Source: an uncultured Lachnospiraceae bacterium (GTDB lineage: Bacteria; Bacillota; Clostridia; Lachnospirales; Lachnospiraceae). Taken from it: a stretch of DNA of 33,314 nucleotides. Every line of letters starts with the position of its first letter. Position 1 is the first letter of the stretch. The position numbers and the translations under genes are program-made. Below, one piece after another: positions 26,042-33,279 of the stretch. The stretch is from the NCBI GenBank assembly GCA_947039785.1, contig CAMQZX010000011.1, forward strand, positions 1 to 33,314. Direction: 5' to 3'. The notes under the pieces were generated by a model that did no database searches, was not told the DNA's origin, and worked only from the letters and a program-made list of their open reading frames with translations.

Positions 26042-26590
26042 TTAAGATTTCAGTATCCCCCAAAATATTTGAAATAATTGATAAATCTTCCTCAAAATAC
26101 TTGCATATAACGGCATTTTTGCCGCTTCCATACAACGAAACATAGTTGTCGCCATGGAGCTGACGGCCATAGGCAAAAAAGAAAGCGAAAAAATACGAAG
26201 ATAATCAGATGCCAGCTTCCTGGTAATCTCATCTTTTGTATAAAGTCCAATCACCGCTTCTGGAAACACCATGCATGGAAGCAAAAACAGTATTGCCAAT
26301 CCCATCGACAATCCCATATTTACAAAAAAACTGCGGCTGACTGCCTTCTTATCCTTTGCGCCCATATATTGGGAAATCATAATTCCGGCAGCAGCAGAAA
26401 TGGCTGCCAGGATAACGGAATAGAGAGAAGCAAATTTTCCTCCAAGACCAATTCCTGCAATACTGCTGCTTCCAAGCTGCCCGATCATTACCTGGTCAAT
26501 AACGCTGAAGGAAGACTGAAGCAGAGACTGTAAGGTTACAGGCAAGGCTATTTTTAATATAGCACGACTAAATTCCTTCTGTCCTTCCAT
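26042..26590 (-). pseudogene. Truncated MATE family efflux transporter
   Basis: Only the first ~170 residues of a MATE multidrug/sodium antiporter remain (family ~450). ALPVTLQSLLQSSFSVIDQVMIGQLG and the AAAGIMISQYMGAKD block are standard. Homology stops at AAKMPLYASI, after which about 15 unrelated residues run to a stop. The start is placed at ATG 26590, with GAGGAG seven bases upstream; a longer start at 26608 lacks a site. It begins four bases after the LacI-type gene, so the two were one operon. With so few helices it is unlikely to transport. Confidence 0.85.
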
Positions 26591-26594
26591 CCCT

Positions 26595-27620
26595 TTACTC
26601 CTCCTCATTTCGTTTTTTCACACTTTGACGTTCCACAAGAAATACCGGCAATCTCACCGTAGAATGTTCTGCCGTACCATTTTTCAGTTCCTGCAGCATG
26701 GCAATCGCATGTTTTGCCCGAAGACTCACATCTTGCCTGATCGTAGTAAGCTTTGGAACACTATAAGTACAGATTGGACTGTCATCAAATCCTACGATAG
26801 AAATATCCTCCGGTATTTTTATCCCTCGTTCCTGCAAAAAGTGCATTAATTCAACCGCATAATAATCCGAGACTGCAAAAACCGCAGTATATTCCAAAAT
26901 TTCCTCAATCCGCTCCCTGTAAAACCACATCCGCGCTTCCTTTTGAACGGGTATCTGCAAAAAGCTGACTGATCTGGTCCCCATTGCCTCTGTACAGCCA
27001 TCCATACGTTCCGAATCCATACAGATGAAATTGTCAGAAATACAAAGCACCTTCTCATGACCCATGCGCTTCAGGTACACTCCCACCTGGTATCCGCCGT
27101 CATGGTTATCCAGCGTCAGATTACAGATTCCCCTAGTCTCCTGAAAATATCCATCATATACCACAAAGGGAATCCGAATGGAATCTCGCAGTTTTCTGTA
27201 ATCCTGTTCACAAAATCCCATCAGCACCAGGCCATCCATATTCCACATAGATGCAAAACGGGCAATCTCATTCCACTGTGTCGTAGTCTTTATCATCATA
27301 AAATAGCCCGCCTCATCGATCTGCTTCGATAATTCATTTATGGCAGATGAAATAAACCCGTCCTCCAGAACACGGCCCTCGTATTTTTCATGATCATTTA
27401 CTACAATGCCAATGATTCTGGAATTATTCTGGGCCAATAAAATACCTGCCATACTGGGAATATACCCCCTCTTTTCCAGAAGCTCCTGCACCCGCTTTAT
27501 GGTCTCCTCAGATACCTTTCCTGTCTTTCCGTGAATCACATAAGAAACGGCTGCGGTACTAAGCCCCAGTTCCTCCGCAATATCCGATATCCTGATTCTT
27601 TCATGCTCCATATCCTTCAT
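26595..27620 (-). CDS. LacI family transcriptional regulator
   Basis: The N-terminal helix-turn-helix (ISDIAEELGLSTAAVSYVIHGKTGKVSEETIKRV) is followed by the hinge RGYIPS and a periplasmic-binding-protein-like sensor domain (IGIVVND to SIVGFDDSPICTYSVPKLTTIRQD). Length is about 341 residues, typical of the family. The start is ambiguous: a TTG at 27632 and ATGs at 27620 and 27611 are in frame, and 27620 is chosen for GGGA six bases upstream. It heads the unit with the truncated MATE gene, and a palindromic operator lies at its promoter. Its original regulon may have been lost with the deletion downstream. Confidence 0.92.
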   Translation of the reverse strand: MKDMEHERIRISDIAEELGLSTAAVSYVIHGKTGKVSEETIKRVQELLEKRGYIPSMAGILLAQNNSRIIGIVVNDHEKYEGRVLEDGFISSAINELSKQIDEAGYFMMIKTTTQWNEIARFASMWNMDGLVLMGFCEQDYRKLRDSIRIPFVVYDGYFQETRGICNLTLDNHDGGYQVGVYLKRMGHEKVLCISDNFICMDSERMDGCTEAMGTRSVSFLQIPVQKEARMWFYRERIEEILEYTAVFAVSDYYAVELMHFLQERGIKIPEDISIVGFDDSPICTYSVPKLTTIRQDVSLRAKHAIAMLQELKNGTAEHSTVRLPVFLVERQSVKKRNEEE

Positions 27621-27672
27621 CTCTTTTCCCAAATCAAACTTCTTCCGGTTCCAAGACCTGCTGTTTTTCTTT

Positions 27673-27701
27673 AGTATAATAATTTAAACTGAATTTTTCA
27701 A
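27673..27701 (-). promoter_or_regulatory. Promoter of the LacI-type gene
   Basis: On the minus strand TTGAAA (27696-27701) and TATACT (27673-27678) are 17 bases apart, giving a leader of about 47 bases. Confidence 0.65.
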
Positions 27702-27711
27702 AAGTTAAACG

Positions 27712-27725
27712 TGTAACCCGTTACA
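27712..27725. promoter_or_regulatory. Probable LacI-family operator
   Basis: TGTAACCCGTTACA is a perfect 6+2+6 palindrome in the style of LacI-family sites. It is ten bases upstream of the -35 element of the lacI-like gene, a position that allows autoregulation. Confidence 0.6.
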
Positions 27726-27732
27726 AAATTGA

Positions 27733-27885
27733 GTTCTGATTTTTGTATACATTGCATACAAAAAACTTACTGTCAGCGAATATCCACAGCTCGATACCAC
27801 ACAAATCTGGGCGAAAGTCCCCTCACAAGAGTTCGGTGATGCATTGTTGGAAGCATTCAAAGATCAACTCAACCCTGATGAATAA
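27733..27885 (+). pseudogene. Orphan 3' gene fragment
   Basis: After an in-frame stop at 27730, an open frame with convincing protein composition runs to TAA at 27885. It includes KLTVSEYPQLDTTQIWAKV, PSQEFGDALLEAF and ends KDQLNPDE. There is no start codon with a ribosome-binding site, but a strong hairpin follows at once, as at a real gene end. I do not recognise the family. It looks like the last ~45 codons of a gene whose front was removed. Confidence 0.4.
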
Positions 27886-27895
27886 AGGCAAACAA

Positions 27896-27937
27896 AAAGC
27901 CCTTAGCTATGAGTTACTACCCACAGCTAAGGGCTTT
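27896..27937. terminator. Strong bidirectional terminator
   Basis: AAAGCCCTTAGCT and AGCTAAGGGCTTT make a 13-bp perfect stem with a 16-base loop. T-runs follow on both strands (TTTAT on plus, TTTTTG on minus). It lies 11 bases after the orphan fragment's stop. Confidence 0.8.
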
Positions 27938-27990
27938 ATCACACAACCGCTTATCAATCATTCTGTAACTGGATAATTATAAACCATAAA

Positions 27991-28030
27991 AATAGCCGCC
28001 CCAGTCTGGTAAACTAAGCGGCAATTTTTG
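27991..28030 (-). terminator. Hairpin downstream of the XRE regulator
   Basis: GCCGC/GCGGC with a CCA/TGG inner stem is flanked by TATTTTT on the minus side and ATTTTTG on the plus side. The stem is short. Most likely it terminates the XRE-type gene. Confidence 0.4.
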
Positions 28031-28108
28031 TTTGACTTTATATCGGACTAACCGTCTATCAGTAGCACTCTTTTTCTATAATCATATTATCACGCTTCAA
28101 TAGAAATG

Positions 28109-29062
28109 TCAAAATTTTTCTTTGCTTTGAGAATTATCTGTAGCTTCGATAATCTGCAACGCCCTTTTCACTTCATCAGTTTCCACCAATACATCCATAC
28201 CGTACATACCAAATCCTGATGTACCATGCATAGCGACACTTGCACCTGATTCCTGTGAAAAAGCATCAATTTCATGTTCTTTTAACAGATCTACAATTCT
28301 TCCCGCTTCTACTATATCTTTAGCACTGCAGATTTTTGTACAACCAGTCTCTGACGTTGGAATATCTCTTTGCCCTCCATTAGCTGAAATCCGGCGTTTC
28401 TTCCGGTTTAAATATGCTAATACCCTGAGAACAATAAATGCCACGATTGTGATTCCACCCAGAAAAAGTAAGGACAAATATATCGTTAGCTTCTCAGTTG
28501 CCCCCATTTTTCCCAGACATATGCCATAAAATACCGAGAAAATCCCAGCACAGATCACACTGGTGAGAAAATCTCTCCATAGTGCCTCTCTCTGAGACAG
28601 ACCTTTATCCCAGATACCATTATGCACCATAATAAACGCATATACAATTCCTCCCACCAGAGCAATTAACGTTTCTCCCAGCACCAGACGAAGGTTTACT
28701 GCCAATAGGAGCTGTATGATAATAGCTCCTACACTGATCAGGAACATCGTTGCAAAAGCAAGGTTTCCGGCTTTTAAGGATTTTTGCTTTACCCACTCTT
28801 CATAATCAGCTACTTTGTTTAATGTTTCTTTCATCTCTTTGTTCATGGTCGAACTCCTTTCTCCATCCAGGAGCTCTTTTATTTCAATGTCATAATAATC
28901 AGCAAGTTCAACCAATATACTAAGATCTGGCATATTTGATCCTGTCTCCCATCTGGAAACGGTTCTTGCCGATACGCCAAACTTTTCTGCAAGCTGTTCT
29001 TGTGTAAGATTCTTTTCCTTACGGCATTGTTTCAAAAAAGCCCCTATCTTTTTTGTGTCCAT
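28109..29062 (-). CDS. Membrane-bound XRE-family regulator with DUF2007-like C-terminus
   Basis: A 317-residue protein. Residues 5-62 are a Cro/C1-type helix-turn-helix (LTQEQLAEKFGVSARTVSRWETG). Four hydrophobic segments at about 97-122, 127-150, 165-185 and 192-217 anchor it in the membrane. The C-terminal 240-310 region resembles the DUF2007 putative signal-transducing domain (SAKDIVEAGRIVDLLKEHEIDAF... GMDVLVETDEVKRALQII). GAGAGGTGG lies before ATG. A DNA-binding domain on a membrane protein suggests envelope-linked control; the target and signal are not evident, and the next gene upstream is a small AAA ATPase. Confidence 0.85.
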   Translation of the reverse strand: MDTKKIGAFLKQCRKEKNLTQEQLAEKFGVSARTVSRWETGSNMPDLSILVELADYYDIEIKELLDGERSSTMNKEMKETLNKVADYEEWVKQKSLKAGNLAFATMFLISVGAIIIQLLLAVNLRLVLGETLIALVGGIVYAFIMVHNGIWDKGLSQREALWRDFLTSVICAGIFSVFYGICLGKMGATEKLTIYLSLLFLGGITIVAFIVLRVLAYLNRKKRRISANGGQRDIPTSETGCTKICSAKDIVEAGRIVDLLKEHEIDAFSQESGASVAMHGTSGFGMYGMDVLVETDEVKRALQIIEATDNSQSKEKF

Positions 29063-29204
29063 GTTTCCACCTCTCTTTCACTTACAGCTTACCAATTATT
29101 TCAAAAAATCCCACGACATAAACCGAGAATCACCTGATTTTCGACCGGACATTGCGTGTCTGGTACAGATTAGCCCATTTCTGCAGTAAATCTTTGTAAT
29201 CTAT

Positions 29205-29921
29205 TTATTCTTCTAGCAATCTTTCTAACAAAATCTTTCTATTATTTATAAACATTTCTGTAATTTGGTAACTATCTGTTTCTTCATAGCTGCATGTATG
29301 AATACTGCCATTATCAAAACTTAATATTTCAGCATTGGGAATTCCAAGCAATATAGGAGAATGTGTAACAATAAAAAATTGTGCTCCTGCTTTTGCACAT
29401 CTGTATATTTCCATTAATAATGTCAATTGTCTTTGTGGAGATAATGCAGCTTCAGGTTCATCAAATAAATATAATCCATTCGGCTGAAGATTATTTTGTG
29501 CCAATGCCAAAAAACTTTCTCCATGAGATTTTTCATGATATCTGGCTGACGGATGTGCAATATCAGCATACCCTTCTTCTTGAGTGGCAACATTATAAAA
29601 GCTTTCAGCCCTCAAAAAATATCCCCACTTTTCTTTTCTATATCCTTTTACAATTCTTACAGCATCACATAACTCAGAATGAGTGTCATGCGTAGAAAAC
29701 AAATAATTCTTAGTGCCCCCTTCTGGATTGAAACCATGAGCCACAGCTATTGCCTCAAGCAAAGTTGATTTCCCGCTACCATTTTCACCAACAAAAAAAG
29801 TAATAGAGTTAGAAAAATTCAGCCTTTCAACTCCCTGTAAAGCTTCAATATTCATAAGATAACTGTCTTCATCTATCTTATCCCAGTCAAATAGTATTCC
29901 CTGTATAAATTGATTGTTCAA
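29205..29921 (-). CDS. AAA/ABC-type ATPase, SMC-like
   Basis: A 238-residue cytosolic ATPase of the AAA_15/AAA_21 type. It has Walker A GENGSGKST (45-53), an ABC-like signature SHGESF (132-137), Walker B LYLFDEPEAAL (150-160) and the switch histidine in VTHSP (186-189). Length is normal for this compact family. The start is TTG at 29921, supported by GGAGG nine bases upstream. These proteins are common and mostly uncharacterised; some relatives act in defence or toxin systems. No nuclease partner is beside it here, so no function is assigned. Confidence 0.85.
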   Translation of the reverse strand: MNNQFIQGILFDWDKIDEDSYLMNIEALQGVERLNFSNSITFFVGENGSGKSTLLEAIAVAHGFNPEGGTKNYLFSTHDTHSELCDAVRIVKGYRKEKWGYFLRAESFYNVATQEEGYADIAHPSARYHEKSHGESFLALAQNNLQPNGLYLFDEPEAALSPQRQLTLLMEIYRCAKAGAQFFIVTHSPILLGIPNAEILSFDNGSIHTCSYEETDSYQITEMFINNRKILLERLLEE

Positions 29922-30062
29922 GAGTACCGTCCTCCAAACTCAATATATAATTGATCATTTTATGAAATTGTGATTCATCCTTTCCACATTTTATCACACT
30001 CCCATTCTAAACTCCATTCTTATATTTGCAAGAAGAGCAGCTCCAACTGCTTTCTAGTTACC

Positions 30063-30071
30063 GTTCACGGA
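30063..30071. repeat. Left target-site duplication
   Basis: GTTCACGGA directly abuts the left inverted repeat and is identical to the copy beyond the right end. Confidence 0.9.
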
Positions 30072-30089
30072 CAATGTCAGTTAGTTAAG
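30072..30089. repeat. IS left inverted repeat
   Basis: CAATGTCAGTTAGTTAAG matches the complement of the right end over all 18 bases. Confidence 0.9.
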
Positions 30090-30174
30090 CTACCGAGTTA
30101 GATATTGAATATGGTCTAACTCAAAATTCTTTAAAAATTCACCCCAAAGGGTTGACACAAAGCCCAAAATGTGC

Positions 30175-30219
30175 GGCCGCCCTCGTTACTGATTGATTTT
30201 CAAGGTAACGAGGGCGGCC
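30175..30219 (+). terminator. Strong hairpin upstream of the transposase
   Basis: A 15-bp perfect GC-rich stem (GGCCGCCCTCGTTAC and complement) with a 15-base loop precedes the transposase by 45 bases. Such hairpins block impinging transcription or translation in several IS elements; that role is inferred. Confidence 0.6.
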
Positions 30220-30264
30220 CTTTAGTCAGAGGATAATATCACTTTTGACCAAAGGAGGCACACT

Positions 30265-31590
30265 ATGACTAACCCTGAAAAAATCAAACAAATCTTGCTG
30301 TCTGAAATTGAAAAGATAAACCAGCACCGTGAGGATTTCTGCAAGCGTCCCGGAATTAATTTTACCCGTGACAGAAAAATTACTTTCGACACGCTCCTCC
30401 ATTTCCAGATTTCCATGGAAAGTGGTTCCGTCAACCATGAACTGCTGAAATACTTTAACTTCAATGTTGGGACACCGTCACTTTCTGCATTTTACCAGCA
30501 ACGCGCCAAGCTTTCCGATGATGTTTTCCAAAAACTTTTTTACAACTTCAACAATTGCTTCAAACCAAAATCCCTGTTAAAAGGCAGGTATCAACTCCTT
30601 GCATGTGACGGGTCAGGCTTTACCTTTACAAGAAATCCAAAGGATACAGAAAGCTACTATAACCCGAGTGGGCGCTCTAAAAAAGGGTATAATCAGATGT
30701 ACCTCGTTCCTTTGTATGACTTGCTGAATAAGATTTATACCGACGCAATCATCCAGCCCATACGAAAAAGGAATGAGTTTGCCGCATTATACGAGCTAAT
30801 CGACAGGTATGCCCCTTGCAGCGGGACATCCCCCATATTCATTGCCGACAGGGGCTTCCATGCGTACAATGTCTTTGCACATGCCATTGAAAACAATTCC
30901 TTTTTTGTGATCCGTGCAGCCGATACAAAAATGAAACAGCTCCTTGGCTGCGATCTCCCAAAAGAGGAGACATTTGACATCAGGGTAACAAGGCATCTTA
31001 CAAGAAGCCATTCAAAAAGGAAACACCTGCATCCTGAATCAGAAGATCAGTACCGGTACATCTGCAAAAAAGTGGCTTTTGATTATTTCCCGGATGAAGG
31101 GTACGGGGAATACGAAATATCCCTCCGTGTCCTTCGTTTTCCCATTGGGAACGGCACATATGAGAACATCATAACAAACCTTCCCGAATATGAATTTTGT
31201 GCGGAAGAAATCAAGGAACTATACCACCTCAGATGGGGCATCGAAACTTCATTCTGCACACTTAAACACGCAATAGCCGCCGTGAATTTCCACTCAAAAA
31301 GCAGGCAGATGATAACCCATGAGATATGGGCGAGGCTCATACTTTTTAATTTCTGCTCTTACATAACGGGACAGGTCACATTTGAGAAGCGGAAACGGAA
31401 GCATATCCATCAGGTTGATTTTTCGATTGCCTTCAAGACCTGCCGTCATTTTCTGCGGCTACATTCCGGTGAAGAACCACCTGATGTGGAAGGCCTGATA
31501 AGAAAGCACACACTTCCTATCAGGCCTTACAGGAACTTTGCCCGCCAGCAAAGATTCCAAGTACCAGTCAGCTTTACATACCGATTTTGA
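30265..31590 (+). CDS. IS4-family DDE transposase
   Basis: A 441-residue transposase with the DDE triad: D115 in LACDGSGF, D195 in IFIADRGF, and E327 in the Y-(2)-R-(3)-E-(6)-K signature (Y320, R323, E327, K334; YHLRWGIETSFCTLK). The C-terminus carries a basic region (FEKRKRKHIHQ). AAAGGAGG lies six bases before ATG. The frame is intact and ends 217 bases before the right IS end, so the element is probably active. Confidence 0.95.
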   Translation: MTNPEKIKQILLSEIEKINQHREDFCKRPGINFTRDRKITFDTLLHFQISMESGSVNHELLKYFNFNVGTPSLSAFYQQRAKLSDDVFQKLFYNFNNCFKPKSLLKGRYQLLACDGSGFTFTRNPKDTESYYNPSGRSKKGYNQMYLVPLYDLLNKIYTDAIIQPIRKRNEFAALYELIDRYAPCSGTSPIFIADRGFHAYNVFAHAIENNSFFVIRAADTKMKQLLGCDLPKEETFDIRVTRHLTRSHSKRKHLHPESEDQYRYICKKVAFDYFPDEGYGEYEISLRVLRFPIGNGTYENIITNLPEYEFCAEEIKELYHLRWGIETSFCTLKHAIAAVNFHSKSRQMITHEIWARLILFNFCSYITGQVTFEKRKRKHIHQVDFSIAFKTCRHFLRLHSGEEPPDVEGLIRKHTLPIRPYRNFARQQRFQVPVSFTYRF

Positions 31591-31605
31591 CTGACAGGAT
31601 CATTT

Positions 31606-31639
31606 TACCACATAACAGTACCACATAACAGTACCACAT
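31606..31639. repeat. 13-bp tandem repeat inside the IS
   Basis: TACCACATAACAG occurs twice in tandem and is followed by a partial third copy (TACCACAT), just after the transposase stop. Confidence 0.85.
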
Positions 31640-31789
31640 GGTAGATATTTTTTATACCTGCTTATTTGCCATACAATAAAACAAAAACACGATTCATCAA
31701 ATGGCATTATCCATGCCGTTTGTTTCAAGATTCACTCCCAAATAACACTTTATTCCTTTATTCAGACCGTTTATTCGGTTTTCTGAGTT

Positions 31790-31807
31790 CTTAACTAACT
31801 GACATTG
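31790..31807. repeat. IS right inverted repeat
   Basis: CTTAACTAACTGACATTG is the complement of the left end. Confidence 0.9.
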
Positions 31808-31889
31808 GTTCACGGATAAAACCGATGGTTTTGACTAAGAATAGCCTACACCATCGGTCTTCTTAACTCAAGCTAACCCGTGAACGGTA
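31808..31889. repeat. Nested palindromic repeat split by the IS
   Basis: Removing the IS and one target copy restores an ~86-bp unit made of 30059-30071 plus 31817-31889. Its outer arms are TACCGTTCACGG and CCGTGAACGGTA (12 bp perfect). Inner arms ACCGATGGT (31821-31829) and ACCATCGGT (31850-31858) form a second stem. No gene lies in it. It resembles a REP/MITE-type dispersed repeat. Confidence 0.65.
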
Positions 31890-31930
31890 TCGAGACGTTT
31901 AAGAACACTTTAAAACTTCTCTTTCGGTGC

Positions 31931-31958
31931 TTGACAAACTCCTATTTTTTTCTATAAT
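31931..31958 (+). promoter_or_regulatory. Near-consensus sigma-A promoter
   Basis: TTGACA (31931-31936) and TATAAT (31953-31958), both perfect hexamers, are separated by 16 bases. This is the best promoter in the window, yet no gene follows. Confidence 0.75.
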
Positions 31959-31964
31959 AATTCT

Positions 31965-32085
31965 ACTGATTAAAGATATTTAATCAGCATATAATATAAT
32001 TGAAAGTACCTTGATGACCTACGTGGCTCAAGCGCATATTTTTTAGAGGAATTGGTTTTTACTAATTCCTCTATTATTTATTTTA
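31965..32085 (+). ncRNA. Candidate small RNA or orphan leader RNA
   Basis: A ~110-nt transcript is predicted from the promoter to a terminator. At its 5' end CTGATTAAA/TTTAATCAG (31966-31987) forms a 9-bp stem. A small CTTGA/TCAAG stem lies in the middle. At 32045-32072 AGAGGAATTGGT pairs with ACTAATTCCTCT around a TTTT loop, followed by ATTATTTATTTTA. A 10-codon frame, MTYVAQAHIF (start 32014), ends at the terminator without a good ribosome-binding site. It may be a leader peptide whose gene has been lost. Confidence 0.45.
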
Positions 32086-32102
32086 TATAATATTTAAGAT
32101 TT

Positions 32103-32122
32103 TGTACTCAATCTGTACTCAA
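32103..32122. repeat. Paired 9-bp direct repeat
   Basis: TGTACTCAA occurs at 32103-32111 and 32114-32122, eleven bases apart start to start. Closely spaced repeats like this resemble the arm-type sites of tyrosine recombinases, but no integrase gene is in view. Confidence 0.4.
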
Positions 32123-32135
32123 ACCACATAGCAAG

Positions 32136-32183
32136 AGCCCGGAAACCCGCATAAAATGCTGGATTTCCGAGCTTCATTTTTTT
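32136..32183 (+). terminator. Rho-independent terminator
   Basis: AGCCCGGAAACCCGCAT pairs with ATGCTGGATTTCCGAGCT, with two mismatches and one bulge, and is followed by a seven-T run. No plus-strand gene precedes it, only the candidate RNA. The rest of 32086-32392 contains the direct repeat and otherwise nothing recognisable. Confidence 0.6.
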
Positions 32184-32392
32184 ATTCAAACTCGACAAGT
32201 GCTAACCAATTTTGTTTAACGATTATTCTCTGCCGAGTATGTAAATCCTTTGATTTTTTGATATATCCATATTATTCTGCCTATATGAGCTATTGTTATC
32301 ATTTTGTTATCGGCGTTGATAACATTTACTCTATAACTGCGGATAATAGCTATATGTTGTGATTCAAATTATAAGCGATTTCGTTTAAGAAA

Positions 32393-33259
32393 TCAATCAT
32401 TTATTTCTGTATTTTCTATAAGATTTTTCTTCAGAGCATCAAGGGTTTCCTGATTCTTCTTTAGAAGTTCCAACTGCCTATATGCCTTATCTCTCAATAT
32501 CTTTAACCGCTCAATTTTAGGCACTTCCTGTCTTATTAAATCAGCATTTGTATCTTCCAAATTGATAAGCACAACCAATTCTTCTGCTGATGCAAAATCT
32601 CTGATATTTGGTGTTTTTCCGCTTATCCCTTTTTCGTTTCTCCATTGTGACGCTGTTTTTCCAAACAAAGCCATGTTAAGAATATCTGCTTCCGAAGCGT
32701 ATGTGTATGCCATTTCCTGCGGAGATAATGTTGGTGTTATCAAAAATTCCTTTACTGCATCTGTATGAATACGATAATTTATTTTTGAAAGTTCTCTCTT
32801 TGCATCCCACCCAATCGCTAATCGGTTCGCTTCGTCTTTTTTTAATCGTTGATAATCTTTGATAATATAGAGTTTAAATTCTGGAGAAATCCACGATGCA
32901 AATTCAAAAGCTATATCTGTATGATATGTACCACCGTATCTTCCCGATTTTGATATAATACCGATTGCGTCTGTTGCTTTTATCCATTGTTGCGGTGTCA
33001 ATGTAAACGCATTATCACCTGATTCTGCTTTAAACCTATCGAATTCGATAGGTTTAAAATTCGGATTGTGAATCTGCTCCCATAAACCCAAGAATGAAAT
33101 TGTAGAATGGTTACGCATCCAGTTCGCAACCACAATAAAAGCATTATCTGGATTTTTGTATTTGGCTATATCTGTCAAAGAAATGTAGGCTTCTTCATTT
33201 ACAACATCACCCATTACTCTTATTTCTGTTCCATTGGCATCTATTTTCATATTTTTCAT
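32393..33259 (-). CDS. KilA-N domain protein
   Basis: A 288-residue protein with an N-terminal KilA-N DNA-binding domain (about 20-145). It includes YISLTDIAKYKNP, VVANWMRNHSTISFLGLWE, NAFTLTPQQWI, then SGRYGGTYHTDIAFEFASWISPEFKLYI. A helical middle follows, and the C-terminus is a coiled-coil-like helix from about 240. AAGGAA nine bases before ATG supports the start. KilA-N proteins of this length are typical of prophages and mobile islands in gut Firmicutes and Bacteroidetes. It lies beside a recombinase-type repeat pair and an IS, so an accessory region is likely. Its promoter lies beyond the contig end. Confidence 0.9.
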   Translation of the reverse strand: MKNMKIDANGTEIRVMGDVVNEEAYISLTDIAKYKNPDNAFIVVANWMRNHSTISFLGLWEQIHNPNFKPIEFDRFKAESGDNAFTLTPQQWIKATDAIGIISKSGRYGGTYHTDIAFEFASWISPEFKLYIIKDYQRLKKDEANRLAIGWDAKRELSKINYRIHTDAVKEFLITPTLSPQEMAYTYASEADILNMALFGKTASQWRNEKGISGKTPNIRDFASAEELVVLINLEDTNADLIRQEVPKIERLKILRDKAYRQLELLKKNQETLDALKKNLIENTEIND

Positions 33260-33279
33260 ATTTAACTATTCCTTATATC

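Larger units (their letters stand above)
30072..31807 (+). mobile_element. IS4-family insertion sequence (1736 bp, complete)
   Basis: The ends are 18-bp perfect inverted repeats (CAATGTCAGTTAGTTAAG at 30072-30089 and its complement at 31790-31807). Outside them is the same 9-bp sequence, GTTCACGGA (30063-30071 and 31808-31816), a target duplication within the size known for IS4 relatives. One intact transposase gene fills the middle. The perfect duplication indicates fairly recent insertion. Confidence 0.93.

Noticed and set aside
27743..27976. 77-codon plus-strand frame near the LacI promoter
   Set aside because: It reads through the strong 13-bp terminator and is out of frame with the better protein-like fragment that ends at 27885.
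30265..31590. Transposase as cargo of a larger composite transposon
   Set aside because: Only one IS copy is present and its target duplication directly flanks it, so it is a simple insertion.
32156..32362. 68-codon plus-strand frame
   Set aside because: It begins inside a terminator hairpin, has no ribosome-binding site and an A/T-driven composition.
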